From Streptomyces sp. f51 (GTDB taxonomy: Bacteria > Actinomycetota > Actinomycetes > Streptomycetales > Streptomycetaceae): a stretch of 64,000 nt of DNA. Positions 34,578 to 42,742 of this stretch are shown here, piece after piece. Each line of letters starts with the position of its first letter. Position 1 is the first letter of the stretch. Under the pieces are notes generated by a model, which saw nothing but the letters and a program-made list of their open reading frames with translations, did not search any database and was not told the DNA's origin. Position numbers and translations under genes: made by a program. Location: assembly GCF_037940415.1 (NCBI RefSeq), contig NZ_CP149798.1, positions 4,187,001 through 4,251,000 on the forward strand. Reading direction: 5' to 3'.

Positions 34578-35857
34578 CAGCCCGTCCCAGGGACTGGACG
34601 CCGATGTACGACTCCGACCCCGTGCCCGGTGACCCGCACGAGGTGGCGCGGCTCGGCAAGAAGCTGCGCGGCATGGCCGAGGAGATCGACAAGCAGGCCC
34701 GGAACATCAGGGCGCTGGCTTCCGTCGACGGCTGGGACAGTGACGCGGGCCGCGCCTTCCACGAGACGGCGAGTGACACCGCCGGTCGGCTGAAGAAGGT
34801 GTACGACCGCTACGACGAGGCGTCGAAGGCGCTCGGGACGCAGGTCAACGACGGCGAGTCGGACGAGTACGCCGGCGAGCTGCACCGTGCGCAGCGCATG
34901 GCTGACGGCGCCCTGGACGACTTCCGTGCCGCGGAGGTCGATCACAAGGCGGCCCTGAAGGTGCTGGAGCCGTACACCGGAACCGTTCCGTCCCAGGACG
35001 ACCACGTCGAACGCACGAAGCAGGAGAAGAAGAGGGACGACGCCGCGCATCTCATGGCTGTGGCGCGCAGCAAGATCGAGTCCGCCAAGGAGATCCGTGA
35101 CGACGCGGCGAAGCGGGCCGCCCACCGGATCAAGAACGTGATCCATCACGACGGTGTGCACGACCCCGGCGGCATCATGAACTGGATCGCGGATCACGCG
35201 GACTGGATTTCGACCGCCGCCACGGTTCTGGCGGTGGCGGCGCTGATCGCGGCAGTCGTTCTGTCGGGTGGCACACTCGCCATCGTGCTTGTCGGGCTGG
35301 CTTCCGCGCTCAGCGCCACCGCTCTGTCGGGGCGGCTTTACGACGTCTTCGCCCGGGGCGGGAAGTTCGACTGGCTGAAGATCACGTTTGATTTCCTCGG
35401 GATCATCCCGGGCCTCGGTGCGCTGAAGGGACTCTCGGCCGCGGCCAAGGGCTCGCGGCTCCTCGTCGCCCAGGAGGCGGTCTGGGCCGGCTTCACCAAC
35501 GGCTTCGCCGTGAAGAGCATCAACCGAGGAGTCGGCCTCGCCTCCAAATATCTGGCCAAGAAGGGCATCACCAAGGTGAAGCTGCCCGCGAACGGGTTCG
35601 ACCCGGAGGGCGTCACTCGCTTCATCAAGGGCGCCGCGTTCAGCAACGCGTATGTGCAGAGTCTGATCCGGCTCCGCGGCAAGTTCGGGGCGGACGACAC
35701 GACGCACCCGGTCAGCCCGCCGCCCGGTGACACGAGGCCCACCCCCGCGCCGGACGTGAGCCCCAGACCGTCGGGCCCGTCCGGAACTCCTTCGCCGACG
35801 CCGCAACCAAGCCCTTCTCCGACTTCGTTTCACGCTGCACTGGCGCCTACTGGATAG
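34574..35857 (+). CDS. WXG-headed type VII effector-like protein lacking a clear toxin tip
   Basis: A 427-residue protein. The N-terminal ~50 residues (RPRDWTPMYDSDPVPGDPHEVARL) match the start of the effector at 50272-51861. A long helical bundle follows (to about 205), with a Trp-Asp turn VDGWDSDAGRAFHET like WXG. A hydrophobic segment lies about 210-250, then a small globular part and a Pro/Ser/Thr tail (PTPAPDVSPRPSGPSGTPSP…). No recognisable enzyme domain ends it, so it may be a tip-less relative or carry an unknown domain. It is coupled to the genes on both sides. Confidence 0.75.
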   Translation: MTARPRDWTPMYDSDPVPGDPHEVARLGKKLRGMAEEIDKQARNIRALASVDGWDSDAGRAFHETASDTAGRLKKVYDRYDEASKALGTQVNDGESDEYAGELHRAQRMADGALDDFRAAEVDHKAALKVLEPYTGTVPSQDDHVERTKQEKKRDDAAHLMAVARSKIESAKEIRDDAAKRAAHRIKNVIHHDGVHDPGGIMNWIADHADWISTAATVLAVAALIAAVVLSGGTLAIVLVGLASALSATALSGRLYDVFARGGKFDWLKITFDFLGIIPGLGALKGLSAAAKGSRLLVAQEAVWAGFTNGFAVKSINRGVGLASKYLAKKGITKVKLPANGFDPEGVTRFIKGAAFSNAYVQSLIRLRGKFGADDTTHPVSPPPGDTRPTPAPDVSPRPSGPSGTPSPTPQPSPSPTSFHAALAPTG

Positions 35858-35869
35858 GGAGAGATTCAC

Positions 35870-36442
35870 GTGGGTGACTATCACGCCCTCAGCCCCGGAC
35901 AATTCGTCGATGACCGGGGGACCGTGCATGACATGGTTCCTTCGGAGGTCATCGCCGCCGTCCCCGCCGCCAAGGCGGCGGCCGAGCGCTTCGGGCGAGA
36001 GGTGCGCTTCGATTTCCTGGATGACCGGGCCGTCCACTGGATGCTGTTCCAGCGGCGCCAGGACACGGAGAAGGCCAGCGTCATGGGCTGCCTCGCCGCG
36101 ATTCCGCTCTTCATCTTCGGACTCGGCGCGTGGCCCTTCTGGGACCTGGTCGCGTCCGGCAAGTCCCGCCAGTTCCAGATCGCGTTCATCGTCGTCGACG
36201 CGCTGATCGTCTGCGGCTCGCTGGTGGGGACCTATCTGGTGCGGCGCCGGAGCCTGCTCGACCCGACGGACCGGAACGTACGGTGCAGGGCCCGTCTCTA
36301 TCGCAAGATCGCCGGGATCGCGCGGCAGGGTGGTGCCGAAGTACCGCGCCTGTACCCCTACTACGGGATGTACGCGACGTCGCGGACGTTCTACCCCGAA
36401 GCCGCCGAGCGCCCCGTCCCGGAGAGGGAACAGGCTCCATGA
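35870..36442 (+). CDS. Two-TM membrane protein in the type VII-like operon
   Basis: A 190-residue protein with two central TM helices (about 68-85 GCLAAIPLFIFGLGAWPFW; 103-123 IAFIVVDALIVCGSLVGTYLV). A cytosolic N-terminus and a C-terminal half end in YPYYGMYATSRTFYPEA. It begins with GTG 35870, 12 bp after the effector-like gene, and its stop overlaps the next ATG. No family recognised. It could be an immunity or accessory protein for the neighbouring effector. Confidence 0.65.
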   Translation: MGDYHALSPGQFVDDRGTVHDMVPSEVIAAVPAAKAAAERFGREVRFDFLDDRAVHWMLFQRRQDTEKASVMGCLAAIPLFIFGLGAWPFWDLVASGKSRQFQIAFIVVDALIVCGSLVGTYLVRRRSLLDPTDRNVRCRARLYRKIAGIARQGGAEVPRLYPYYGMYATSRTFYPEAAERPVPEREQAP

Positions 36443-37140
36443 CCACCGACATCGAGTTGTCGGCGTTCACACCCACACACCCCGCGCCGCCCGCGCTTCG
36501 TGCGGACGACATCCACGTCCGCTGGGTGATGCCGGAGATCTTCCATGACATCCCCGTCCATGAGACGGACGACGACGAGGCCGTACGACTTCTGGAGGAG
36601 CTCGCCGAGAAGGCGCTCCCGGACGCGGCGGACGACGACAGGACGAGGTTCGCGGTCATCTGCGCACTCGGATTCGACGACCTGCTGGCCGCTGGTGTCG
36701 AATACGCCGGGATCTGCGTGACGGCCGTCAACGAGACCCCCTGCACGGCGACCGTATTCGCGTCCCTGATGGACAGCCCAGAGGTCGGCGGGGGTGTCCC
36801 GGCTGTCGTGAAGGAGATGGCGTCGACGTTCCGCCGGCTCCACGGAGCCGACGTCTCCGAGGTGGAACTCCCCTGCGGACCCGCCGTGGTGTGCATCGGA
36901 ACACGTGAGTCGAAACTCACGGGTGAGCTCACCGAGTCGGGTCACAGTCTGGCCTTCCCGACCGGATACATCCGTGTCTACGTACCCCTCCCGAACGGCA
37001 CCACGGTCGCCATGGAGATGTCGACACCCACGATGGAGGGCTGGGACGTGTTCTCCACCATGTTCGGCAACACGGCCAGCAGCATCCGCCTCTTCACGGC
37101 CGACGGCTTGCCGCTGATCACCGCAGGGACCGGCCGGTGA
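36439..37140 (+). CDS. Type VII-associated accessory protein, family member A
   Basis: A 233-residue soluble protein, acidic, with no signal or TM helix. Its pattern (N-terminal aromatic strand HVRWVMPEIFHDI, a helix, central strands, then YIRVYVPLPNGTT … GWDVFSTMFGNTASSIRLF at the end) recurs in the next gene and in 48710-49354, suggesting one fold in three copies. It overlaps both neighbours by four bases. A chaperone-like (EspG-type) or PsbP/Mog1-type role is possible; this is inference. Confidence 0.6.
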   Translation: MTTDIELSAFTPTHPAPPALRADDIHVRWVMPEIFHDIPVHETDDDEAVRLLEELAEKALPDAADDDRTRFAVICALGFDDLLAAGVEYAGICVTAVNETPCTATVFASLMDSPEVGGGVPAVVKEMASTFRRLHGADVSEVELPCGPAVVCIGTRESKLTGELTESGHSLAFPTGYIRVYVPLPNGTTVAMEMSTPTMEGWDVFSTMFGNTASSIRLFTADGLPLITAGTGR

Positions 37141-37682
37141 GCATCAGCGATCCGGCGCCCTCCGACTACCGGCTCCTCGTACCCCGGGACTGGTTCCGCG
37201 TCGACCTCACGCACGAGCGCTGGCGCCGCCAGCTGAAGACCTTCGTGGACAAGGAATCGGAGGGGAACCGTGTCCCGGCGGAGGCTGCTCGAAACCTGTG
37301 GACAACGCTCCGCAACACCGCCGAAGGCAGTCTTGCGCAGGGCGGTCTGGAGTTCTTCCTGAAGACCGAGTCGCCCGGCTCGGCCCTCCCAGCCTCTCTC
37401 CTGATCTCGCTGGCCATGACGCCTGCTGGACTGGTCCCCACGCCGGACGACCTCGCCTCGGAACTGACCCGACGGGTGGATTCCGATGCCGAGGTGGACG
37501 TCCAGGCACTGCCCGCGGGCGGGACGGTCCGAGCGATCACGCAGACGGCCATGGATTACCACGTGTGCATGCCCGGCGGTGTCGGATACCTGCACCTGGC
37601 GTTCGCCATCCCACTGAGCGGTACCGACAGCCCGATGGGCGACCTGTGCGACGCCATCGCTCACTCTTTGCGCTGGGTCTGA
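37137..37682 (+). CDS. Type VII-associated accessory protein, family member B
   Basis: A 181-residue protein starting at GTG 37137 inside the previous stop. It opens with YRLLVPRDWFRVDLTHERW and ends with PLSGTDSPMGDLCDAIAHSLRWV, matching the end-to-end layout of 48710-49354 (PDSWWEFDI … AFHDIFDAVTGTFRFV). No signal or TM helix. Last gene of the plus-strand operon; its 3' end overlaps a minus-strand remnant. Confidence 0.6.
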   Translation: MSISDPAPSDYRLLVPRDWFRVDLTHERWRRQLKTFVDKESEGNRVPAEAARNLWTTLRNTAEGSLAQGGLEFFLKTESPGSALPASLLISLAMTPAGLVPTPDDLASELTRRVDSDAEVDVQALPAGGTVRAITQTAMDYHVCMPGGVGYLHLAFAIPLSGTDSPMGDLCDAIAHSLRWV

Positions 37683-37801
37683 AGCCGGGCTCGGCCGCTG
37701 TCGAGACTCTTGGCGAAGGCCGTTGTCGGCACGGCCGGCGCGCAGGTGATCGCGAGCGCTCCGGCCGTCACGGCTGTGCGGCGCCTGGTCAGCGTACGCA
37801 T
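37661..37801 (-). pseudogene. Remnant of a secreted-protein gene (signal peptide only)
   Basis: 46 codons: RTLTRRRTAVTAGALAITCA…PTTAFA is a signal peptide, followed by 16 unrelated residues and a stop. It begins 13 bp inside the end of the lipoprotein gene 37789-38442. The intact secreted-protein gene (38545-39588) overlaps its own upstream lipoprotein gene by the same 13 bp. The tail is antisense to 37137-37682. Best explained as a truncated second copy of the secreted protein. Confidence 0.55.
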
Positions 37802-38442
37802 GTCTTGCTTCCCCGTACGGATGTGCCGTCGGAGGTCTGCCACACGCCTTGACCGGTCTTCTCCAGGCGGGTGTTGTAAAGGACATAGGCGTCCTTGCCG
37901 GCAGGTGTCCGGTCGACCTTCTCGGTCTTCCGGTTCTTGTTGTACGCCTTGCTCTCATCGGCGCAGTACGAGACGCCCGCGGACCGGCTGTCGAAGATCT
38001 CGACCTTGGGGCCGTAATAGCGCGTGGTTCCGGTGTAGGTGATCCCCGCGCCCAGCCACTTCTGCACCCATTGGACGGAAGACGTCAACGCCTTGCCCTT
38101 GTAATAGAAGGCCAGCCCAGGCGTGTTCGGCGTGCCCTTGAGGATGGCGTCGTTCGTGGCCGTCTGGGCGCGTCCCGCGTCCGCGAGGATGGCGTCCTTG
38201 GTCGCGTCCCCCGTCTTCCATCCGTCGAACTGGTCCTTTACGTCGCCGGGAAGGGTGATGTCCGGGCGCTTGGCGTTGTCCGTGGTAGTCGGGCTCGGTG
38301 AGGCCGACGCCGTCTTTCCCTGGTCCGCCCCCGCGATCTTGTCGTTCGCCTTCGGGGTGTCGCTTCCGCCTCCGCAGGCCGTCAGCAGCACGGCTGTTGT
38401 CGCGGCGACCGCGGTGGCAACGGGATACGAGCGGTGCTTCAC
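37789..38442 (-). CDS. Secreted lipoprotein, copy 2 of a duplicated pair
   Basis: A 217-residue lipoprotein: lipobox LTAC near residues 20-23, then a low-complexity linker (ASASPSPTTTD) and a globular domain of about 150 residues with AFYYKGKALTSSVQWVQKWL, GVSYCADESKAYNKNRKTEKV and VWQTSDGTSVRGSKTC. It has exactly the same length as the paralogue at 39576-40229, with almost identical first 45 residues and conserved YYG/Y, CxDxSKAxxK and KTC/KSC landmarks. Function unknown. Confidence 0.8.
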   Translation of the reverse strand: MKHRSYPVATAVAATTAVLLTACGGGSDTPKANDKIAGADQGKTASASPSPTTTDNAKRPDITLPGDVKDQFDGWKTGDATKDAILADAGRAQTATNDAILKGTPNTPGLAFYYKGKALTSSVQWVQKWLGAGITYTGTTRYYGPKVEIFDSRSAGVSYCADESKAYNKNRKTEKVDRTPAGKDAYVLYNTRLEKTGQGVWQTSDGTSVRGSKTCVR

Positions 38443-38472
38443 GGTGGACTCCCCGGGGGTAGCGGTTGAGAT

Positions 38473-38503
38473 TCGGCCGTGGGTCGACTAGGCGTCCGGC
38501 CGA
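38473..38503. terminator. Inverted repeat between the secreted protein and lipoprotein copy 2
   Basis: 7-bp arms TCGGCCG / CGGCCGA with a 17-nt loop, downstream of 38545-39588 and upstream of 37789-38442 on the same strand. Confidence 0.4.
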
Positions 38504-38544
38504 CGCAGTGTTCGTGAGTTACTTCGCAAGGGCGGTTGCGGCGT

Positions 38545-39588
38545 TCACCGGTTGACCGCCTGGATCTCCTGGACGGTGATGTCCTGGGTGGTCCCGAAGG
38601 TTCCGTCCGGCAGGTCGCCGCCGGCGGCTCCTGTGCCGGTCCAGGTGACCTGCCAGGTGAGGGTGGCGCGGAGTTTGTAGGTGCCGTTGCCCGACGAGCG
38701 GAGGTATTTGATTCCGCAGGGTGGGTTCTGTCCGGCGTTGCCTTTGGCGTAGGGGGTGCCGATGGTGTGGTCGTCGTTGATCCGGCATTCGCCCGTGGCC
38801 GGGTAGGTCTCGGCGTCGCTCGTTCCCGGCTCCAGCTTGAGGGAGACGGGTTTCGCGGTGGTGGTTGCCGAGATGTTCAGGCCGGCGACGTCGAGGGACG
38901 CGGTGACGGACACGTCCTTGAAGGTGGCCTTGTCGAGCCAGGCCCAGGTGGGCAGGTTCACCTTGGTGGTGTCGCGGGGGGCGAGGGTGACCTTGGTTTC
39001 CGGGAGCTGAATGGCGTTGTAGGCAGCCTCGGCGAGAATCCTGGGTGTGACGGCCTGGGGAACACCGGGATCGTCGTTGTTCGCCACCCAGAAAGGCAGT
39101 TCGCCGCACTCCATGCTCGCGGGGTCGTCGAGGCGGTCGGGGTTCTGGACGGCGACCCACCAGTTTCCTTCGTCGGCCCTGTCCCCGTTGTAATCCTTGT
39201 ACTTGCCGTCCTTGTAGATGTCCCGGAACTGGCCGACCGCGGACTTCGCGTAGTTGGCCTGACCGGGAGTGTTGATCGTGTCCTCGTACATGGTCTCGAC
39301 GTACTTCTTGAACTCGGCGACGGAGCGAGGCTCGTACCAGCACGCGGGCGGGGTCCAGTCACCCACCGGCTGAACGACGCCGCTGCTGCTGCCCCGAGGA
39401 CGGACGGACCCGGAGTACGTCACCTGCGAGACGAGAGTTCCGGCGTCGGAGTGAGCGCTCTGCCTGGTGCTGCCTTGAGTGCCCGCACTGGGGGGCCAGT
39501 CGGCGAAGGCGGTTCCGGGAATCAGAGCGATCATCCCCGCCACAGCTCCGGTGACGAGGACGCGACCCGAGGTGGCTACGGAGTGCAC
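38545..39588 (-). CDS. Secreted protein partnered with the lipoprotein
   Basis: A 347-residue exported protein: signal peptide with AFA cleavage near residue 29, a Ser/Gly-rich linker, a helical segment (PPACWYEPRSVAEFKKYVETMYED), a Trp-rich part (GNWWVAVQNPDR … GELPFWVAN), then beta-rich C-terminal half with cysteines in GECRINDD and NPPCGIKYL. Start GTG 39588 overlaps the upstream lipoprotein gene by 13 bp, so the two are translated together. No family recognised. It is probably a surface protein working with the lipoprotein. Confidence 0.75.
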   Translation of the reverse strand: MHSVATSGRVLVTGAVAGMIALIPGTAFADWPPSAGTQGSTRQSAHSDAGTLVSQVTYSGSVRPRGSSSGVVQPVGDWTPPACWYEPRSVAEFKKYVETMYEDTINTPGQANYAKSAVGQFRDIYKDGKYKDYNGDRADEGNWWVAVQNPDRLDDPASMECGELPFWVANNDDPGVPQAVTPRILAEAAYNAIQLPETKVTLAPRDTTKVNLPTWAWLDKATFKDVSVTASLDVAGLNISATTTAKPVSLKLEPGTSDAETYPATGECRINDDHTIGTPYAKGNAGQNPPCGIKYLRSSGNGTYKLRATLTWQVTWTGTGAAGGDLPDGTFGTTQDITVQEIQAVNR

Positions 39589-40229
39589 GACTTGTGGCCC
39601 CTCTGCGAGGTGAGCTTCGTCGTCTGCCAGACGCCCTTCTTGTTCTTCTCGAGCCGTGTGGAGTAAAGGACGTAGGACTTGGCCGTCACGGCCGTCTTGA
39701 TGACCTTGCCCGACTTCCTGTCCTTGGCGAACGCCTTGGACTGGTCCTCGCAGTACACGACGCCCGCCGAAGCCGAGTCGAAGAGGTCGATCTTGGCGTT
39801 GTAGTAACGGTTGACGCCGGTGACCGAGTAGCCGCTCTTCACGATGGACGTGACCCAGTCCCCGGCATCGGCCAGAGCGGTGCCGCTGTAGTAGAAGCCG
39901 AGAGCGGGCAGTTCGGCGTTTCCCTCGGCGATCGCGTAGTTCGTCGCGTCGACCCTCCGCCCGACATCCGCGAGGACAGCGTCCTTGGCGGCATTGCCGG
40001 TACTCCAGTTCTCGAACTTGTCGCTGAGGTCCTTCGGAAGAGTGACTTCCGGACGGTCGGCGTCGCCCGAAGGGCTCGCGCTCGGTGAAGCCGACGCCGT
40101 CCTTCCCCGGTCCGCCCCCGCGATCTTGTCGTTCGCCTTCGGGGTGTCGCCTCCGCCCCCGCAGGCCGTCAGCAGCAGGGCTGTGGTCGCGGCGAACGCG
40201 GTAGCAACGGGCAAAGTGCGGCGCTTCAC
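39576..40229 (-). CDS. Secreted lipoprotein, copy 1 of a duplicated pair
   Basis: A 217-residue lipoprotein, lipobox LTAC near residue 22, linker ASPSASPSGDAD, then the same globular domain as copy 2 (ALGFYYSGTALADAGDWVTSIV, GVVYCEDQSKAFAKDRKSGKV). The GTG at 40229 aligns with the ATG of copy 2, and the 35 bp upstream are also similar (both CTTCACrGTGGACTCCCCG on the plus strand). The longer open frame upstream runs through non-coding repeats. Overlaps the secreted-protein gene. Confidence 0.8.
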   Translation of the reverse strand: MKRRTLPVATAFAATTALLLTACGGGGDTPKANDKIAGADRGRTASASPSASPSGDADRPEVTLPKDLSDKFENWSTGNAAKDAVLADVGRRVDATNYAIAEGNAELPALGFYYSGTALADAGDWVTSIVKSGYSVTGVNRYYNAKIDLFDSASAGVVYCEDQSKAFAKDRKSGKVIKTAVTAKSYVLYSTRLEKNKKGVWQTTKLTSQRGHKSCTP

Positions 40230-40520
40230 AGTGGACTCCCCGTGGGACATCGGTTGAACGAAGTCGGTCAAGGGCAATGACGGTATCCATGGGGCTCCTG
40301 GTTTCGCCAGGCGGAAACCCCGAGCTGGACGCGGGCATACAGGGGCGCACCAGGGTGAACTGGCTTTCCGCGGTGGGCTGATGGTGTTCCGGGACACATC
40401 GGTCCGGGCGGAGGCGGGCCCGCGTTCACATCTCGGCCAGGGTTTGCGTTCGACACCGTCACACGCCGCCACGCCCGGCTCCCCCTCGTACGGCTGCCCG
40501 AGCAGAACGGTGAGCACCTT

Positions 40521-40620
40521 GCCGCAGAGCCGCAGAGCCGCAGAGCCGCAGAGCCGCAGAGCCGCAGAGCCGCAGAGCCGCAGAGCCGCAGAGCCGTAGA
40601 GCCGTAGAGCCGTAGAGCCG
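40521..40620. repeat. 8-bp tandem repeat, 12.5 copies
   Basis: Nine perfect copies of GCCGCAGA (40521-40592) are followed by three of GCCGTAGA (40593-40616) and a partial unit. The period is not a multiple of three, so the array is non-coding and may change length by slippage. Confidence 0.95.
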
Positions 40621-40949
40621 CGGACCCGCAGGCCGTCGTCGGGGGAGACCGTCTGTCCGAGGTCCGGGGAGACGACTTGGAGGCCGGTCCGGTCCGGTCG
40701 CGGGATCCGGCCGTCAAGTCTCCTCCCCACCCGCGGGGGTGGTGCGTCCACCGCCTCGGCCGCCCCGCCCGTGAGCACCTCGTGCAGGCCTCGTGCACGG
40801 CCCGTGACGGCGCCGCCGGTTGAAGGCGGTGATTCGCTCGCGCACAGGCGGCGGAAAGGTCGGACACCTGGGCCCAACACGGAACCGACCGGCCCTCGTT
40901 GCGCGTCGATAACGTCGAGTCAGGTGTGGTTCAGGAGTCTTGGCGCGCC

Positions 40950-40978
40950 TTGAGGGGCCTATGTGCGGCTGATACGGT
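40950..40978 (+). promoter_or_regulatory. Vegetative-type promoter for the Tad operon
   Basis: TTGAGG (40950-40955), 17 bp, TACGGT (40973-40978): good match and spacing for a HrdB-type promoter. It would give a leader of about 140 nt before GTG 41127. Confidence 0.5.
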
Positions 40979-41126
40979 GCCATGGCTCGACACTCGCCCC
41001 GGCGCCGGGAGTTCGACCAGGTCGCACCGCCCGTCCCGTCAGGGGAACCGAGCGGACCGCGGGTGAAGTGTCCTACTTGGCGCGTGAATTGGCAGACATT
41101 TTCTTGGGTGTACGGGGAGCGGTTGC

Positions 41127-41861
41127 GTGAAGATCCAAGAGCGTACGGGGGCGGGCAACAACCGTTCCGCCACGGCTGCGCACCCGGCGATGGGCGAGCG
41201 TCTCCCCACCCCGCCTCGCGAGCGCAAACCCGCACTGGCCGCCCTCGCCGTGCTGCTCATCCTCGTCGGCGCGCTCGGCGCCACCATGCTGGTGCTGCGC
41301 GCCGGTGACCGGGTCGAGGTCGTGAAGGTGACGAGCGACGTCCAGGCCGGTGAGTCCGTGCGCGGCCACGTGACCTCCGTGCTGGTCGCGGACGACGCCT
41401 CCATCGACTACGTCCCGTGGAGCCAGGTCGAGCAGCTCAAGAAGCTCAAGGCCAAGTCCGCGATCTACCGGGGAACCGTCGTCATCGGCGAGATGTTCAC
41501 CTCGGGCTCCACGCTCCCCGCGGGCAAGTCCTCCGTGGGCGTCTCCCTCAAGGAGGGCCAGTACCCCGCGGGCATCAAGTCCGGTGACACGGTGGCCGTC
41601 TATCGCGTCGGCGACACCGGATCCAGCGGCTCCCACGGTTCCTCGGGTTCGGCCAACTCCGCCAATTCGGGCGCCTCGAACACGGACGGCAGCCCCATCG
41701 TCGAGCGGGCCAAGGTCAGTTACGTCCAGGACCAGAAGGACAGCACGATCAGCAGCACCAACCTGCCGGTCACGCTGATCGTGGACAGCGGCCAGGCGGC
41801 CTCCGTCGCCGACGCGGCCTCGGCGGGCCAGGTCGCCCTCGTCATCGTTCCCGGCAACTAG
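41127..41861 (+). CDS. SAF-domain pilus assembly protein (CpaB/RcpC-like)
   Basis: A 244-residue protein with one N-terminal TM helix (ALAALAVLLILVGALGATMLVL, about 36-57) and an extracytoplasmic SAF domain (about 65-135, DVQAGESVRGHVTSVLVADDASIDYVPW). A Ser/Gly/Asn-rich insert lies at 160-190 and a beta-rich end follows. SAF/CpaB proteins are periplasmic parts of Tad/Flp pilus systems. GTG 41127 follows GGGGAGCGG. First gene of the Tad operon, 20 bp before the CpaE-like ATPase. Confidence 0.82.
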   Translation: MKIQERTGAGNNRSATAAHPAMGERLPTPPRERKPALAALAVLLILVGALGATMLVLRAGDRVEVVKVTSDVQAGESVRGHVTSVLVADDASIDYVPWSQVEQLKKLKAKSAIYRGTVVIGEMFTSGSTLPAGKSSVGVSLKEGQYPAGIKSGDTVAVYRVGDTGSSGSHGSSGSANSANSGASNTDGSPIVERAKVSYVQDQKDSTISSTNLPVTLIVDSGQAASVADAASAGQVALVIVPGN

Positions 41862-41881
41862 AGGCGAGTGAGTAGACGGAC

Positions 41882-42742
41882 ATGGCGCTCATCGCCCTCG
41901 CCGCAGACAAGGGTTCCCCCGGAGTCACCACCGCCGCGGTGGCGCTCTCCGCGGTCTGGCCCCGCAGGGTCCTGCTCGCCGAGACCGACCCGGCCGGCGG
42001 CGACCTCGTGTACCGCAGCGCCGCCGCCCACGGCGGCCCGCTGAACCCGAACACCGGCATGCTGTCGATCGCCGCCACCGCACGCCGCGGGCTGGTCCCC
42101 GACCAGCTCTGGGACCACGTACAGCCCCTCAGCGGCGGACTCGAGGTCCTCGTCGGACTCGGGATCGCCGAACAGGCCGCCGGTCTCTCCGGACTCTGGC
42201 CCACCCTGGGCCGGGCGTTCGCGCAGCTCGGAGACTCCCCGAACGCGCCCGCGGACGTCATCGCCGACTGCGGACGGATCAGCGGGGACACCCCGGCGGC
42301 CGAACTGTTCCCGCACGCCGCGCTCGTGCTGCTGCTCTCCCGCACCGAGCCGGAGGCCATCGCCCGCGTCCGCGACCGTGCCGCCGCCCTCTCCGCCAAG
42401 CTGCACGGCGGCCCGCGCGGCGCCGGAGGTCTCGCCACGCCGTTCATCGGCGTCGTCCTCGTCGCCGACCCCGGCGACTCCGCCAAGCTCGTCCACCAGG
42501 TCAACGACATGCTGGTGGCCGGCCGGACCGGCGCCTCCGTCGTGGGAACCATCGCCGACGACCCCGCGGGCGCGGCCCAGCTGGCCGGACGCAGACGCGG
42601 GCGCCTCGACAAGTCGCTGCTCATCCGCTCGGCCCGCAAGGTCGCCGCGGACCTGTACCAGCAGTACGGCGCCGCCTGGTCCGTACCCGTCGACGGACCC
42701 CACCCCGGGCACGGACAGCCCGCCGCCGGAGCCGGCCGATGA
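41882..42742 (+). CDS. CpaE/TadZ-like MinD-family protein
   Basis: A 286-residue ParA/MinD-superfamily protein, presumed to localise the Tad machine at the pole or tip. Its nucleotide loop reads LAADKGSPGVTTAAVAL: the deviant Walker A keeps the first lysine, but the usual second lysine (GKT) is Val. VLLAETDPAGGDL is the switch/Walker A' strand, and VIADCGRISG the Walker B-like strand. ATP binding may therefore be altered. The stop overlaps the ATG of the TadA ATPase. Confidence 0.82.
   Translation: MALIALAADKGSPGVTTAAVALSAVWPRRVLLAETDPAGGDLVYRSAAAHGGPLNPNTGMLSIAATARRGLVPDQLWDHVQPLSGGLEVLVGLGIAEQAAGLSGLWPTLGRAFAQLGDSPNAPADVIADCGRISGDTPAAELFPHAALVLLLSRTEPEAIARVRDRAAALSAKLHGGPRGAGGLATPFIGVVLVADPGDSAKLVHQVNDMLVAGRTGASVVGTIADDPAGAAQLAGRRRGRLDKSLLIRSARKVAADLYQQYGAAWSVPVDGPHPGHGQPAAGAGR

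Larger units (their letters stand above)
40230..41126. other. Long intergenic region before the Tad operon
   Basis: About 900 bp without a convincing gene. It holds a small hairpin CCTGG-tttcg-CCAGG (about 40297-40311), an 8-bp tandem array (40521-40620) and a promoter candidate at 40950. The open frames across the array (for example a Leu/Gly/Cys-rich minus-strand peptide) are repeat artefacts. Confidence 0.6.

Noticed and set aside
40268..40880. Minus-strand frames running through the 8-bp repeat
   Set aside because: They arise from the repeat itself (Leu/Gly/Cys periodic peptide); unit length 8 would shift frames on any slippage.
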